Shown: in pieces, positions 36,365 to 48,772 of the stretch
Layout: each line of letters opens with the position of its first letter
Position numbering within the stretch: the stretch's first letter is position 1
Assembly: GCF_050947875.1 (NCBI RefSeq)
Contig: NC_134572.1
Coordinates: forward strand, 115,164,709-115,228,708
Length of the DNA: 64,000 nt
Source of the DNA: Dermacentor variabilis
Taxonomy: Eukaryota; Arthropoda; Arachnida; Ixodida; Ixodidae
Direction: 5' to 3'
Position numbers and translations under genes: made by a program
The notes under the pieces: generated by a model
Seen by the model: the letters and a program-made list of their open reading frames with translations, nothing else
The model's database searches: none
Told to the model about the DNA's origin: nothing

Positions 36365-36835
36365 ATTACTTTGTTTAGCGCAAAACAACGGACACAAGAA
36401 AGACGACAGGACAACGGACATGAGCGATCCATAACAACAGGCACAGGTTACCATTTGGCTCAACATTGTAAAATATGCAAGTGCAAAGCCATGTTTCGTT
36501 ATACTACGGTTTTGAAAAAGAGCCGTGATACCACCGCCCGTGAGTTATCGGTAGCGTTCTTCATACAGTCATTGGGGTCAGAGTGCATTAGTGCGCCTTC
36601 TTTAACCTTGTACAGCGCTGAATATGGTTTCTTGGATTCTGTCGCATGAGTGCGCTCTTGTGATCGGATGTTGGTGGTTACTGCACATGGTGCTCACTGC
36701 GCATGTTCCTCTAGTTTCTGCTGTCTATAAAGGAGTGACGCAATAAAATGATGTCAATTGAAAGTATCGCCTTGTTCTGGGGAGGGGGGGGGGTCGTCTT
36801 TCTTGTGTCCGTTGTTTTGCGCTAAACAAAGTAAT
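36365..36835. repeat. Perfect 43-base inverted repeat around a 385-base spacer
   Basis: 36,365-36,407 (ATTACTTTGTTTAGCGC to AAGACGAC) is the exact complement of 36,793-36,835. The spacer has no domain-bearing frame and ends in a G-run. The right arm stops only a few bases before the CR1-like element, so the two may have inserted one beside the other. Confidence 0.92.
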
Positions 36836-36842
36836 TATGCCC

Positions 36843-39800
36843 CAGTGTTCCACGATGGCTGAGCTTGATTTCCTTGTATGCATGAAAGTGATTGCCGATG
36901 ATTTGCAGGACCTCGCATGTGCCGAGTGCAACAATCAGTATCATACAGGGAAGTGCTCGGCAGTTACGAAAACAAACTTAAAAGACCTCTCTAGTGGGGA
37001 ACAACAACTGTGGGTGTGTCTGACTGGTGTGAATAGTGCATCGCGATTGATAGCAGGAAACGGTGACTGCGTAACCTAGAAGGCTAGAACAGCGGATGCA
37101 TCGGCTAAACCGTCACTGACACATGTACTGGCTAAATTTGATGCTGTGCTGAGTCGACTAGATGAGTTAGAAAAGCGGCAAGACGCGCAGTTGGCAATGC
37201 TCGAGGCTTCCATCAAGGAAATGCTAGCGCGATTTACAGCAACTCAGCGTTTTGAGACAGCACTGGAATTACTTTAATATACGCACGACACTATTCTTCC
37301 AATGTTGGAGGAGCGTAAAAAGGAACCTAAAGAAACAGGCGAGAAAGTATAACTGAACTGGAAGCCGAGATTTTGGCTAAATCTGACCGGCTGTCGAATA
37401 TGGAACAAGCAGTAGACGATCTTGAATGGTACGCACGAAGAAACAATTTAGAAATTGAGGGTGTCAAACACACTGATAACGAGGACTTAACGAAAGGTGG
37501 CCGAATTTATCGCAACGAAACTCAAACTTCCCATGCCAAGACATAACGATATTGAAGCCATGCACACAATCAAAGGCAAAGCTAACTCCGTCCCACCTGT
37601 TTTGGTGCAATCTCCAAGGTGGGAAATAATAGAGCGCTGGACTGAAAAGCGAAACAGAGTGAAAGGTGAAAAGTTATACTCAAGCGATAACTTAACTTCA
37701 AGAGTAAGGAGCTCCCATGGAGACAAATAATCGGGCGAAATATAAGCAATATAGCTTCATCTGTGCATGCAGTGGTAGAATACTTCTAAGGAAACGCGAA
37801 GGAATGTCAGCATTATGCACTGACAATGAACAAGGATGAAATAAAACGATCTGAAATGGATGACCAAGTACAATAAAGTGAACAGTGACTATCAAGAAAG
37901 ACGAGCCAGTGTCAGATCTTTCCAGTAGCTTGTTAATTGAGCTCATCCATGTGAACGTGAGGAGTATGCGCAAACACTGGGACACGTTAAAATTCATCTG
38001 GCTATAAAGCATTGCCGTTACATGTTTTAACAGAAATCAAAATTTCAAAAGACGAATGCGCTCATTTTGCACTGCATGATGTTCAGTCATTCTTTTTGCG
38101 CAGCGAAAACAAAAGAGGTGGTGGCGTAGTGGTTTGCGTGAAAAGTGATTGACATTGTGAAAGAGTGTTTTTTATTTTAAGGATGTTCAAGTGGTTACAG
38201 TATTAATGACCAAGGTTAATCCGGAATTTACAGCGTGTGCTGTTCATAGGCCACCAAGCACTAACATAAATATATTTTTAGACTGGTTTAAACACTTCAT
38301 CAAGCAGTATGCAGGCAAAAGTGAGCAGGTGATTTTAATATAGACATTTCTGCAACAAATAAGCCTGCAAGAGATGATTAACACTTTCGGCAATTCATGG
38401 ACTCGAAAACAAAATGCAGAGTTATACGCGTGAGGAAATTATTGGTGGTCTTTTAATAAGGCCGTGTATAGACCATATCAGCATAAAAATGTGTAAACCT
38501 AATTCATTTGGCTGTGTCATTAAGGAAAAAGTATTGGATAACTATTTTGTCGATGTAGTAGTTTCAGGAGGTGCTGCTGTTTTAATTGGAAATAAGACCG
38601 CGGAGAAATATGTTCTGATTTTCTAATGAAGTCGATATACGTGTCAGAGCTTTTTAACTGGGATTCTCTAGCACAGCACAGCCACGTAAAGGCCTACAAA
38701 CTGTTTTCAGAGGCCTTTTAGAGAGATTTACCCTTGCTCCCAAAAGAAGATAAAGTTTCAAAGGAGAAATAAGAGGATCCCGTGGATCGATAACAAAATA
38801 ATGTAGCTTTGCTGTGTTAAAAGCAAACTGCTTAAAAAATGTCAAGATAAACCGGGAGACGCTCTTGCTAAATAATTCAGGCAAATGAGAAGCAACACGA
38901 AGACTGAAATAAGGCTATCTAGAAAGCGCTACCACACAAGCAAGTGTTTAGCTTGCAGTCGTAATACCGATAAAAGGTGGACTTTGGTTAACTCTATAAT
39001 AGGGAGACATTCAAAGAATAGTTCTCCAGTCACCCGCTGTCCAGACAGCGAACGATTTTAACAACCACTCTTTTGGGTCAATAAACAACATCACAAATGG
39101 GCACATACCAGCAAATCTCCAAGTCAACATTACGTTCTCTAATGTTCATCCTGCTTTTCAGTGTACAGTTGATAAGCCGAATTGTGGAATACGATCCATG
39201 AACTTAGCAATATCTCCAGGTCTTAGTAAAATTAGGATGAGAGATGTAGCTGCCAATTTCGATGTGCTCAAATCAACAATGATTTACATCTTAAATGAAA
39301 CATTAAAAACCGGCCTGATACAAGAAAACATGAGAGTTAGCATTGTGAGACGCCTTCTTAGACAAAATGATCCCGAAAGCTTTACGAGAATGACCGACCA
39401 ATTTCACTTCTTTTGTCTCTGGCAGGCATGTTAGCAAAGAATAGTGCATGTTCATATGGCCTCATTGTATGAACAGCTTAGCCTTATTAACCTCGCATAG
39501 TTTGGTTTGCGCTCAGAGTAGGCCTGGTAGAAGATTTTAATGACCACATGTGTAACGATATCGATAAAAACAATGGTTATACTAGCAGAACGGGAAGGTG
39601 GCTGGACTATGATTGTCTATGTCTGCTTCTCGATTTCTTCTACTTTAAAGTTTGCTGGACTTCTCCTAGTATAACTATGTACCAACTAGCCCAACAAGCC
39701 ACTCTCATGACAGAAACAATGGTGTATTGACTCTCTTCGTTGATATACAAAGAGCATTTGACACATTATATCATGAGCTGTTACTCTCACAACTAAGCAG

Positions 39801-40226
39801 CTGTGGTTCCTGAGACCCGTAATACTCATTTTTTAAAGAATCGTTTAACAGGCACACATCAACTTGTTCGTCTACCGGAATACTATAGCGCTTTGTCGTG
39901 CGTTAAATCAGGCGTGCCGCAAGGGTCGGTTTTTGTACTACTGTTGTTTAGTATTTCTGTGAACCATCTTGCTTGCTTACCATTAAAATAGAGAAAAATA
40001 TTTATACGCTGATGACACGGATTTGGCTATATCGAGCGAAATGTTGGAAGAAGCCGCTCGAGTATTATAGTATGATTCGTCTAAACTACTTGATCTGTTC
40101 GTTGACTACAATATGTCTATGACTAAATCGAAGACTTACAATATGTTTTAAAAGCCTATATTAAGTAGTTGCAGATATTTTCCCTTTCTATGTCCACACC
40201 GGTAACTACTATGCATACGCATGTTG

Positions 40227-40228
<2 letters not shown>
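36843..40228 (+). pseudogene. CR1/Jockey-like LINE, left part (ORF1, endonuclease, RT remnants)
   Basis: ORF1 starts MAELDFLVCM near 36,855. It carries a PHD-like cysteine cluster (CAECNNQYHTGKCS, then WVC) and then a coiled-coil stretch to about 37,460 (LDELEKRQDAQ; LEAEILAKSDRL). ORF2 remnants follow: endonuclease start HVNVRSMRKHWDTLKF near 37,945, RT words SGVPQGSV near 39,908 and YADDTDLA at 40,005-40,028. Stops and frameshifts break every domain, so the element is dead. The RT is cut near 40,228 by the insertion of the - strand LINE and resumes at 42,137. Confidence 0.75.

Positions 40229-40230
<2 letters not shown>

Positions 40231-40288
<58 letters not shown>
40231..40288. repeat. (ATT)n tail
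   Basis: About 19 ATT units form the 3' tail of the - strand LINE. Confidence 0.95.
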
Positions 40289-40562
40289 TGTATTGAACAC
40301 ATACGCACAATTAACAGGAAAGGGAAAGCGAGGAGCAGGCTGGCAACTGCCACCGGAAGGGGCATAACGCCTGCCTACTCTTGAGAAAGGAGGTGACAGC
40401 AACACAGAAATGGAAGATGGGAAGGAGGGGAGGAAAGAGGAAAGGAAGAGCGACAGGACAAATCTAAAGAATAAAGTAGAACACACAGTACAGATGACAC
40501 ACAGTAGGGCCGGTCACTGAACGTCACGCTACTGCAGAATGTTGAATAAAATAGTTTCGACG

Positions 40563-42136
40563 CTACAAACGTGAACCTAAGTTAGTTAACTCTAGAAAAG
40601 CAAGTAGAGCGCGATAAGCATGATCCCGCTTAGACGCACAACCACTGGGGTACAAACATTCGTCGAGTGTCGTACACCGCAGGCCAAGGAGATGATAGTC
40701 TCTCACTAGCGACATGCGCTGCGCACTGAGAGCGGGACACTCAAATATAAGGTGCTGAAGTGTCTCGTAGCAGCCACAAGACGTACACAATGGACTTTCC
40801 ACACGCCCTTGTCTGTATAAACGTTCGTGCACGTTCACGCAACCAACCCTCAGCTTGAGCAGTTGTGCTATAGCGCGACGAGGCAAGCCTCGACCACGAA
40901 CACGGGGCGGGAACGTTCCATTCGCGACGCGCTGATCTGGATGCTGCTTGAGTAGGTGGCGACGAATCAGCAGATGAGCGTCATCAAGCTTGCACAAAAT
41001 TTCTGGGCAGTCACAGTTGCGATGAGCGCAAGTTGAAGCGAGCTGATCAGCCTCTTCATTTCCGGCGATTCCCACGTGTGAAGGTATCCATTGAACAACG
41101 AGAGATACCCCACGTGATGTAATTTTGCTCCCAGAGTCAGTAATGCTGCGCACAAGTGGACAATCAATCTCACTGCGTTGTAACCTGCTAAAGGCAGCAG
41201 GGAAGTCCGTAAAGATGACAATCTCCGATGTAGTTAACTCCTCTTGCATGTATTTCAGTGCAACATTAATCGCTGCTAGCTCAGCAGTTGTTGACGAAGT
41301 TGGATGAGGTACTTGAAAAATACGCCGTACTTGAGTCGAAGGGCAGAAAAAATCTGCAGAGGCGCCTTGACCGTCGTTGTGCACAGATGCATCTGTGCAT
41401 ACTTGAGGATAATCTGGAAACTTTTCGAACATGTGAGACTGAGGCAATTGGAATATTGCCGAAACAGGCATATCCGACCTTTTGTGCATGTCAGGATTGT
41501 GAGATAAATGGGGAACACGTGTTTCGTGACATCTTTTGGAGGCGGAGGCGTAACTGAAGCAGCATGTTCAGAAATGTCAGTGATAGTCATAAACAATGCC
41601 GCCATTTTCCCCATGCGAGCTAACGGGCGGTGAATGAGACGATCAAGGAGCGAATGACCGTTCGATGCGCGGTGCAGACGCTCAATATGGCATAGAGCTC
41701 TCTGGTCTGCTTGCAGCCTCAAGGGTAATTGGTGCGATTCAGTGAATAGTGCAACAGATTGCGTCTCACGGGTTAATCCAAGCATTAGTCCAAGGGCAAC
41801 GCGATGATCTCGTTCCAGTTGGGCCATCAAACTGGGTGGTATGTTCAGGACTGGCAACGCGTACATCATGCCTGAGAGTACAGATGACTGGCACACCTGG
41901 AAAGCCGTTGTTTGATTGCAACCAGCACCTCTAGCAGTCAAGGCGGCCACATATTTGAGGAGGGAGTGCGATTTGCGTGGTGCACATTTAACGACAGGAC
42001 GCCAAGAGATGCGATCATCTATAATTAACCCCAAATAACGGTGCTGTCGCACCCAGTTTATATGCGTTTCGTCAAGGTACAGTCGGCTCATTGTTCGACA
42101 AGCGCGTTGTTTAGGGTGATATGCTATAACAGCACA
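40563..42136 (-). pseudogene. ORF2 remnant: RT C-terminus plus RNase H
   Basis: From 42,136 leftward the frame encodes the end of the reverse transcriptase (YLDETHINWVRQHRYLGLII; LPLRLQADQRALCHIERLHR). A one-base frameshift near 41,507 separates it from the RNase H domain at 40,563-41,489. All RNase H acidic residues are visible: CTDASV, TAELAAI, IFTDFPAAF and WIPSHVGIAGNEEADQLA. After RNase H a CCHC-like segment (LCTSCGCYETLQHLIFECP) is present, as usual in I-like elements. It is 5'-truncated and cannot encode an endonuclease. Confidence 0.85.
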
Positions 42137-42279
42137 AAATACCTGTGTCTACACTTGGACGACACGCGTTCATGGAGGGTCCACATTGAAGAGCTCGCAA
42201 GGCGTTTAAGTGCTGTGTGCGCTCATTTGTATGCCCCGAAAGCTTCGTGCGATACGAAAGTTCGTACAATGGTTTACAA

Positions 42280-42358
<79 letters not shown>

Positions 42359-43190
42359 AGGGCAGGGAGGTTTGGTTTACAAAGAACTTGACGAATCGAT
42401 CACAAGACACGAAATAACAATTTACGGCTTTGCTTCTTCTAGTAGACTTAAGTTAATTAATCGCATCGTAAAATAGAGATGCCTCTAGTCTCTCTTATGA
42501 CACTCTTGGTCACGGGGAGGAGGATGGCTCATTGAGCATGTACCAGTAGTACAGTTTGCATGTCGAGCAACAAGTTCTGTTCGACGCAATGTGTAAGAGT
42601 TGTGTTTCTACTAAATTACAAAAACTTCAACGCGAAATCGCGCCGCCTACGTCAGGTAGAAAGATATGTCGTAAACTATGGCAAGAAGACTAGTGCTTTC
42701 TACGTGCCGGCTAATTTTAATAATTTGAATGATAATAAAATTACAAGATCATTTAAAAAATAAAATAATTCTTAAGGTCATGAATGCATATGGGATGCCC
42801 AGATTTGTTAATCTTTTTCTTCAGGATTCTGTAAGCATGTACACAATGACGGAGTACATTGAGAAAACGGCTGCATACCATGTACATTTTTTGCATTTTG
42901 TTAACCATCGGAACCTGTGTTTGAGCAAACCTGATGGCGAAGCTATCTTTAAAGTCAATCTCTTCTTTTTGATTTTCCTTATAGTCATGGTAGATGCATT
43001 TCTTTTGAATAGCACAGTACCCATTCTTTCTTTTTATTATGTTCCAATATTATTTTATTTTTTAGCGTTTCATTATTTCGTAGTGCACATGTAGTAGTAC
43101 TAGCTGCCGACTGCCCAGCCTCGCACACAAGCAATGTTGCTTGTGCGGGCCCGATATGTAACAGTAACGTGAATATACGTAATGAAGATT
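42137..43190 (+). pseudogene. CR1/Jockey-like LINE, right part (RT C-terminus, 3' UTR)
   Basis: The frame resumes with TKYLCLHLDDTRSWRVHIEE and LARRLSAVCAHLYA, is interrupted at 42,280 by a 92-base insertion, and continues from 42,381 with KELDESITRHEITIYGF and SSSRLKLINRIVK. A later segment (LRQVERYVVNYGKKTSAFYV, near 42,650) is the conserved end of this ORF2 class. The 3' border is uncertain, near 43,190 at GTTATTATTC. Reading the two flanks of each insertion together restores one protein order, so this is the same element as at 36.8-40.2 kb. Confidence 0.7.
42281..42372 (-). mobile_element. 92-base GA-rich LINE tip with 11-base target duplication
   Basis: TGGTTTACAAA stands at 42,270-42,280 and again at 42,373-42,383. 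Between them lie (GA)n and GGGAAGGGCAGGGAGGTT, the extreme 3' end of the LINE lineage whose tails occur at 24.2, 31.1 and 56.6 kb (same orientation) and 55.6 and 60.2 kb (opposite). This is an extremely short retrotransposed copy. Skipping insert and one duplicate restores the reading frame of the host LINE. Confidence 0.88.
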
Positions 43191-43561
43191 GTTGTTATTA
43201 TTCTGCCATTTAAAAATCTGCTGAGCAACGAGCGAAACAGAACGAAGTGGTTTGAAGGAGGCGGTCCGTTTTGCGCTGGAATATTAGCGGCTAGACACTT
43301 TTCTTTCTGGACCGGTCGCGAGGTGGCCCTTTTGTTTTTCCCTCTCGCTCGGCGCGCCCTTTTGTACTCCGCATCCAGAAACGCCATCTCATCTTCCCGG
43401 AAGCCTTCCCTCGCTTGCAAACCTCATCCACGCAAGCACTTTTAATATGGTCCTGTTGCAAAGCACGCTTCTCGCTCCGCTGATTAGCACGCAGCCAGCG
43501 CAGGGGCAACCCGCTTGTACCGCGTACCTTTCTTTTCCCAGCGTCGTTAGACTTCCATTTC

Positions 43562-43620
<59 letters not shown>

Positions 43621-44925
43621 TTATTTTTACTGTTCCTTTGCGGAGGCTGCGTGCTCGTGTTCGCAATTACGAGCACCGCTTCCGTCGCGGCGCACGGCAG
43701 TCCTCCCTCGAAACAGTAGGAGGCCGGCCTCAGCTAAGGGTCTCTTCCCCGCTCCAGTTTCATATTTTTTTTTTACGACGCAGTGAAATAAACAACCAAA
43801 TAAAACAAATAAATACATAAACGCACGCGCTGCGCGTCTCAGCTTTCAAGTTGGGAACAAAGGGCGGGTGGGGGAGGGGGCGCCACAAGTTGTCGACTGC
43901 CCCCTTACGTTCCTCGTTTTTATTTCCCTCTCCCCTAGTTCACTTTGTTCTCTGCCTGCTTTTCCCCTTTCTACGCGCATGCGGGCGCCTCCATATTGTT
44001 CAACCCGCGGCGAGTTCGGGTTGCATCGAAGCATACTAGTTCATTCCACACTCCTTTTTATCTCCACGTCCACCCAACTCACTGTATGCTCAAGCGCGCG
44101 ATGAGACTATGTACTCGTTGATTGACTCTTTCATGTTGGGGATTTGATCTTTTTTATGTCATTTTTTTTCTTCCACAATGCAGGACACGTGACCCAGGAC
44201 ATGTTCAATAAATGTGTACATTGTTCCTCTCGGTTCGCCTCGCACACACTTCTCGCGCCTGTCTTTGTCGTACCTTTTCAGCTGTTCGTTAGGAAATGTT
44301 TAATCGCGAAAAGATAAGCTCCGCAACAACCGTCCTTCACAAGTTTTAAGGAAACTGGCTGCGACGAGGCTCGGAAACATGAAAGTAAGTTTCCCCATAG
44401 GGTTCTGAGTCGCATTGTCTCTCTCTCACTCTTTATCTGTCAGTGGCTGCGTCGATAAAACGTGTATACACGTCAATGATTCCAAAGTATTAAATGAAAG
44501 AGAATATTCGAGGCTGAATTAATTTTGCTGGGCATAATTAGGAAGGGAAATCAGAGAAGAAAGTCTTGCGGGCGTAGTTGGCTCATTATTGAGGAGCGAT
44601 ACTTCTTGCGCGAGACCGAAGACAGGCAACACAAAGACAAGGAAGATGAAAGCTTGAGCGCAAATTGACAACAGCTTTATTGAATCGTAGGTCTTCATAA
44701 GTCACGCGATAATCGCGATATAACTGTATATTCTTTATTATTTACTATATAACGTATTGGTTCTTTCGCCCACCAGTACCGAGATTCGGTATATGAATCA
44801 CCAGGATTCTTGCGAAATGCGTTGGCGGTAGTTTTATTTTAACAGAAAGCTTATGCACAACACCGATGTATTCCGTGGTGTGCATGTTTCAGGCTGAAAA
44901 CTACCATAATGCGGTGATAATCACG
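43191..44925. other. Gene-free stretch
   Basis: A (CTTT)n microsatellite lies at 43,562-43,621. About 43.2-44.1 kb is GC-richer, with frames that show no domain. Near 44,200 GTTCAATAAATGTGTACATTG looks like a polyadenylation context without an identifiable upstream gene. Confidence 0.4.
43562..43621. repeat. (CTTT)n microsatellite
   Basis: Fourteen or so CTTT tetranucleotides. Confidence 0.97.
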
Positions 44926-45101
44926 AGAGAGAGAGAGAAATTTATTTACAGAAAGGCAGAGAGGTCGGCCTGAGCTATAACTTGCTCTGGCCTGCTACTC
45001 TACATGCACTGGGGAAAAGGAACGGGGAGGGAAAGGGCTGATGAATGATGATGGTATAAGGAAGAGATGCGTATATACAAATTCAGAGAGTTGTGGTATC
45101 T

Positions 45102-48100
45102 CTAAAGCAGTGCGTCCAGCCCAGTGACTCGGAGAAAAGCTATAGCGGCTCTTGTTACCAGGGCTGCGCTGTTTGCATTAGGCGAAGGACCTAAAAGAAG
45201 CTCGTCTGATAGCTGTCTCTCATGGATCTTTGCAATCGAAGAGACAAGTTGCTGTCGTTCTTGCGCGTACGCTGGACACACACAAAATATATGTTCAAAT
45301 GTTTCTGGCACCTCACAGCATTCACAGTTTGGGCTAGTATCACTGGCACCTATCATATGTCTGTATAAAAGCTGGTGAATGCGACACCAAGGCGAATCCG
45401 GTGCACCATGCTCGTGTGGTTTCTTTTGAGCTTGTGAGGCATACGAAATTTAATTTCTAGGTCCCATTTGTGTAATCGCTTGTGTCGTCGATCTGGTTGG
45501 GTCCAGTGTTCCAAAGTAGAGTTGCGGTTTACGCGACGAAGTAGGGCGTTTGTGTGTGTTCGTGAGAACGGAATGCGTACTTCACATGCATTATCTAAAG
45601 CAGTTTGCGCTTCAGCGGCTGCCTGTTGGTTCTCGATCAGGCCACAGTGTGAGAGTATCCACTAAAAGGTGACATTGTGGCCATTTGTAGTTGCGTGGTC
45701 GAGACGCTCTGTAATTTCCACAGCCACGGAAAAATACGGGCCCCGTCTGAGGACAGAGTCAATTGTTTGAAGAGCTGGCTTGCAATCGCAGAATATTGTC
45801 CACGCGCGAGGAGGCTCCTCGGAGGGAAGTCAAAGTGTCTCCCGGATAGCAACAAGTTCTGCGGCAGTTGATCTTGAGCTATGGTCTAGTTTAAACCACC
45901 GAGCGATGATCATATGTGGAATGACGAAGGCTGCAGTGGAGGCATATGGTGTGACAGAGCCATCGGTATACACGTGTACAGCATCTCCGTACTTTGCAGA
46001 AATGCGCAATAGGGTGAGTTGCCTGAGGCCAATAGATGCGACGGATGACTTTTTAGTAATTCCAGGAATCTGCAATGTAACGACAGGTTTAGGCAGAACC
46101 CACGGGGGTATTCTCGGAATACAGGCGGGAGAAAATCTTGACGGCAAAATACTCTGATGGCGCGATATAGTCCTTGAAAAGCTGGAACCTGGGTGGGTGG
46201 CAGGGGGCGATGACAGAGGATGGTGCCTGTGTCGGGTCAACACGCGAAGGTACATTCGAAGAGGCTCGCAGAGCAAGTATACCCCAATAGGACAAGCACG
46301 AGCTTCCGCTATTGTTCCATTTATTGACGTGCATCGTGGGAGGCCTAAACATGTGCGCAATGCTTGAGCTTGAATGCTCTCCAGCGCGCGCGCACAGCTA
46401 AGTTCCATGCTTGAGAGCGCCGGAATGCTGTACCGTATATATACTACGAATAGTGCTTGGTACACTTGGAGTAATGACGACTCCGAGGGGCCCCATCTTG
46501 TTGCTGCCACGACGCGAAGGACGTGAACAAAACTCTTCAGCTTTGACTTCAGTGCGGCGACGTGTCTTGACCAAGATATTCCTCGATCTATGACTATGCC
46601 AAGGAATCTGTGGTGTGTAACTGTAGGTGTCGCTACTCCGTTAACGATTATTGGATACCTGGTCATTTGTTTTCGCGTGAATGTAATCACGGAACATTTT
46701 TCTGTTGAGAGTTGGAGGCCTTGACGCCGCAGATACTTAGCTGTGATTGTCACTGCACGTTGAAGCCTAGCACGCATTTGGGGACGGGTGGCTCCAGATG
46801 TCCATATGTGTATGTCGTCCGCATATGCGCTAATCTTCACCGTGCTAGGAAGTTCGAATGCAAGGCCAATCAATGCAACATTGAAAAGAGTTGGACTGAG
46901 GACTCCCCCTTGTGGAACACCTCGATGTATATGGTACTGTCCGGTGTCGCCATCACTTGTCGACATATACACCGTGCGGCCACTGAGGTAGCTAACAATC
47001 CATGCATATAGCCGGCCACCGACGTCTAAATCTTCCAGTGCATCAAGGATTGCATAATGGAGTACATTGTCATATGCACCCTTAATATCCAGAAAAACAG
47101 CTCCAACTAACCGACGGCGACTTCTTTCCTGTTCAACAGTGGAGACCAAGTCGATAACACCGTCAATGGCAGAACGGCCTCTTCTAAATCCGTGCATAAA
47201 ATCAGGAACGCAATTATTGCTCTCTCGAAACCGTTCCAGCCTTGACAAGCCCATTCTATCCATTACTTTGCCACCGCAACTGGCTAAGGCGATCGGTCTG
47301 TAGGAGAAAAGCTCGTTAGGGCACTTCACCGCTTTAAGCAGCGCTACAACGCGACTGCATTTCCAACAATATGGAACATTTCCTGTCTCCGACGTCCTAT
47401 TATAATAAGATAGAAGACGTTGTGATTCGGTGCCAAGATGGCATAGTGCAGCGTATGTGATTCCGTCTGGTCCTGGTGCCGATGAGCGTCGAGAAACCGA
47501 AATCGCAGCGTCAAGCTCTTGCATCGTAAACGATACTTCGAGTCGCTCATCAGCTGACGGGGGCGCGATGGCGACAAGGGATGAAGTCACTGCATTAGAT
47601 GCGTCCACAATGAGTTTACAGTAGTCCTCTGCTACCTCCAATTCGGTCCGGTATTGATGTAAAGCCACCGCACGGAATGGGTGTCTTTGTTGTGGAGTTG
47701 CCTGAAGACTTCGTATGACCCACCAGATCTTAGATAGAGGCTGTCTTGGATCTAGGGATCCACAGAATGCCTTCCTACGTTGTCTGCCATGCTTCTCCAG
47801 ATGTCGAAGAACATGTCGTTGACCTCGGCGACTGCTCGAAAGATCTGACGGTGACTTTGTTCTTCTGTATCGCCATTCCGCGCGGCGACGGATTGCACGA
47901 AGGGCCTCATATTGCATGTCTACCGATGATCTGTGCCTCGGTATGCTGAATTCTCTGGTTTTGTCCCGCAGGGTAGATGAAATGATGTCCTCTATTTCGG
48001 ATAGATATGTCACACGCTGACAGACTGTTTCGACAGAGCTCTTAAATAAAGTCCAGTCTGTTTGACGAATGCAACGTGAGGCTGAACGGTGAAATCAGCT

Positions 48101-48766
48101 AAAGTGAACGTAAGTGGGGAGGTGGTCACTACCATGAGTCTCTAGATCCGTTGACCAGCATGCTGAAGACAGAAGGCTCCTTGCCACAAACGTTAGGTCT
48201 AGACAACTGCCGTAGGACGCGCCACGAATAAACGTAGGAGACCCGTCATTGAGCACATTTAGTCCCTGACTACACATGAAGTCGACCAAACATTTGCCAC
48301 TAGAATTCATCGAAGTGCTACCCCACAGGGGTTGGTGCGCGTTAAAGTCTCCAATGACAATATGAGGACCTTGCGATGCTTGCAGCAGAGACATCAGGTG
48401 CGAGCAATCGATCCTTGCTCTTGGGTGGATGTATCCTCCAATCACTGTAACCGTGCGACATCTGTGTTTTATGGTAAGACATATGTGATCATTAGTGGTA
48501 TGCGGTGGGACGTCATGTCTGAAATACACCAGATCGTGACGTATACAAACTAACGCTTTGCTCGAGGTTTGGTCGTTACGAGACCACATCTGGACATATC
48601 CAGAAATACGGAAAGAAGAATCCATATTAGGTTCACAGATAACAATAACTGGAAATTGGCACTTAAATACTCGCTGTCGGAAACAAGACAAACGACCCCG
48701 TAGACCTCGAGCATTCCATTGCATAACAAGCGATTGACGCGTCCGTTCTTCAAACATCATCGCCAT
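45102..48766 (-). pseudogene. LINE ORF2, endonuclease-reverse transcriptase-RNase H, broken
   Basis: ORF2 starts at ATG 48,766. The APE-type endonuclease (48,095-48,766) shows VMQWNARGL, CEPNMD, IVIGDFNAHQPLWG (about 48,325-48,360) and GSDHLPTYV. An in-frame TGA at 48,095-48,097 follows. The RT (45,830-48,060) is otherwise open, with PGPDGITYAAL, GVPQGGVLSPTLFN and YADD at 46,814-46,825. RNase H begins HVYTDGSV at 45,954-45,974 and is broken by TGA at 45,830-45,832 and TAG at 45,662-45,664 (in the FQWIPSH position). A frameshift near 45,365 puts the cysteine-rich C-terminus (CECCEVPETFEHIFCVC) in another frame. Only four lesions in 3.7 kb suggest fairly recent inactivation. Confidence 0.88.
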
Positions 48767-48772
48767 ACTTGC

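Larger units (their letters stand above)
40231..42136 (-). mobile_element. 5'-truncated I-like LINE inserted into the CR1-like LINE
   Basis: The element keeps the C-terminal part of ORF2 and a 3' UTR, and ends in (AAT)n at 40,231-40,288. TAA/AAT tails are known from I-clade LINEs. The 5' end is near 42,136, where the - strand reads AVIAYHPKQRACRTMSRLYL and the + strand CR1 frame takes over. Target duplications could not be resolved, partly because the left border is in the AAT tract. Confidence 0.8.
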
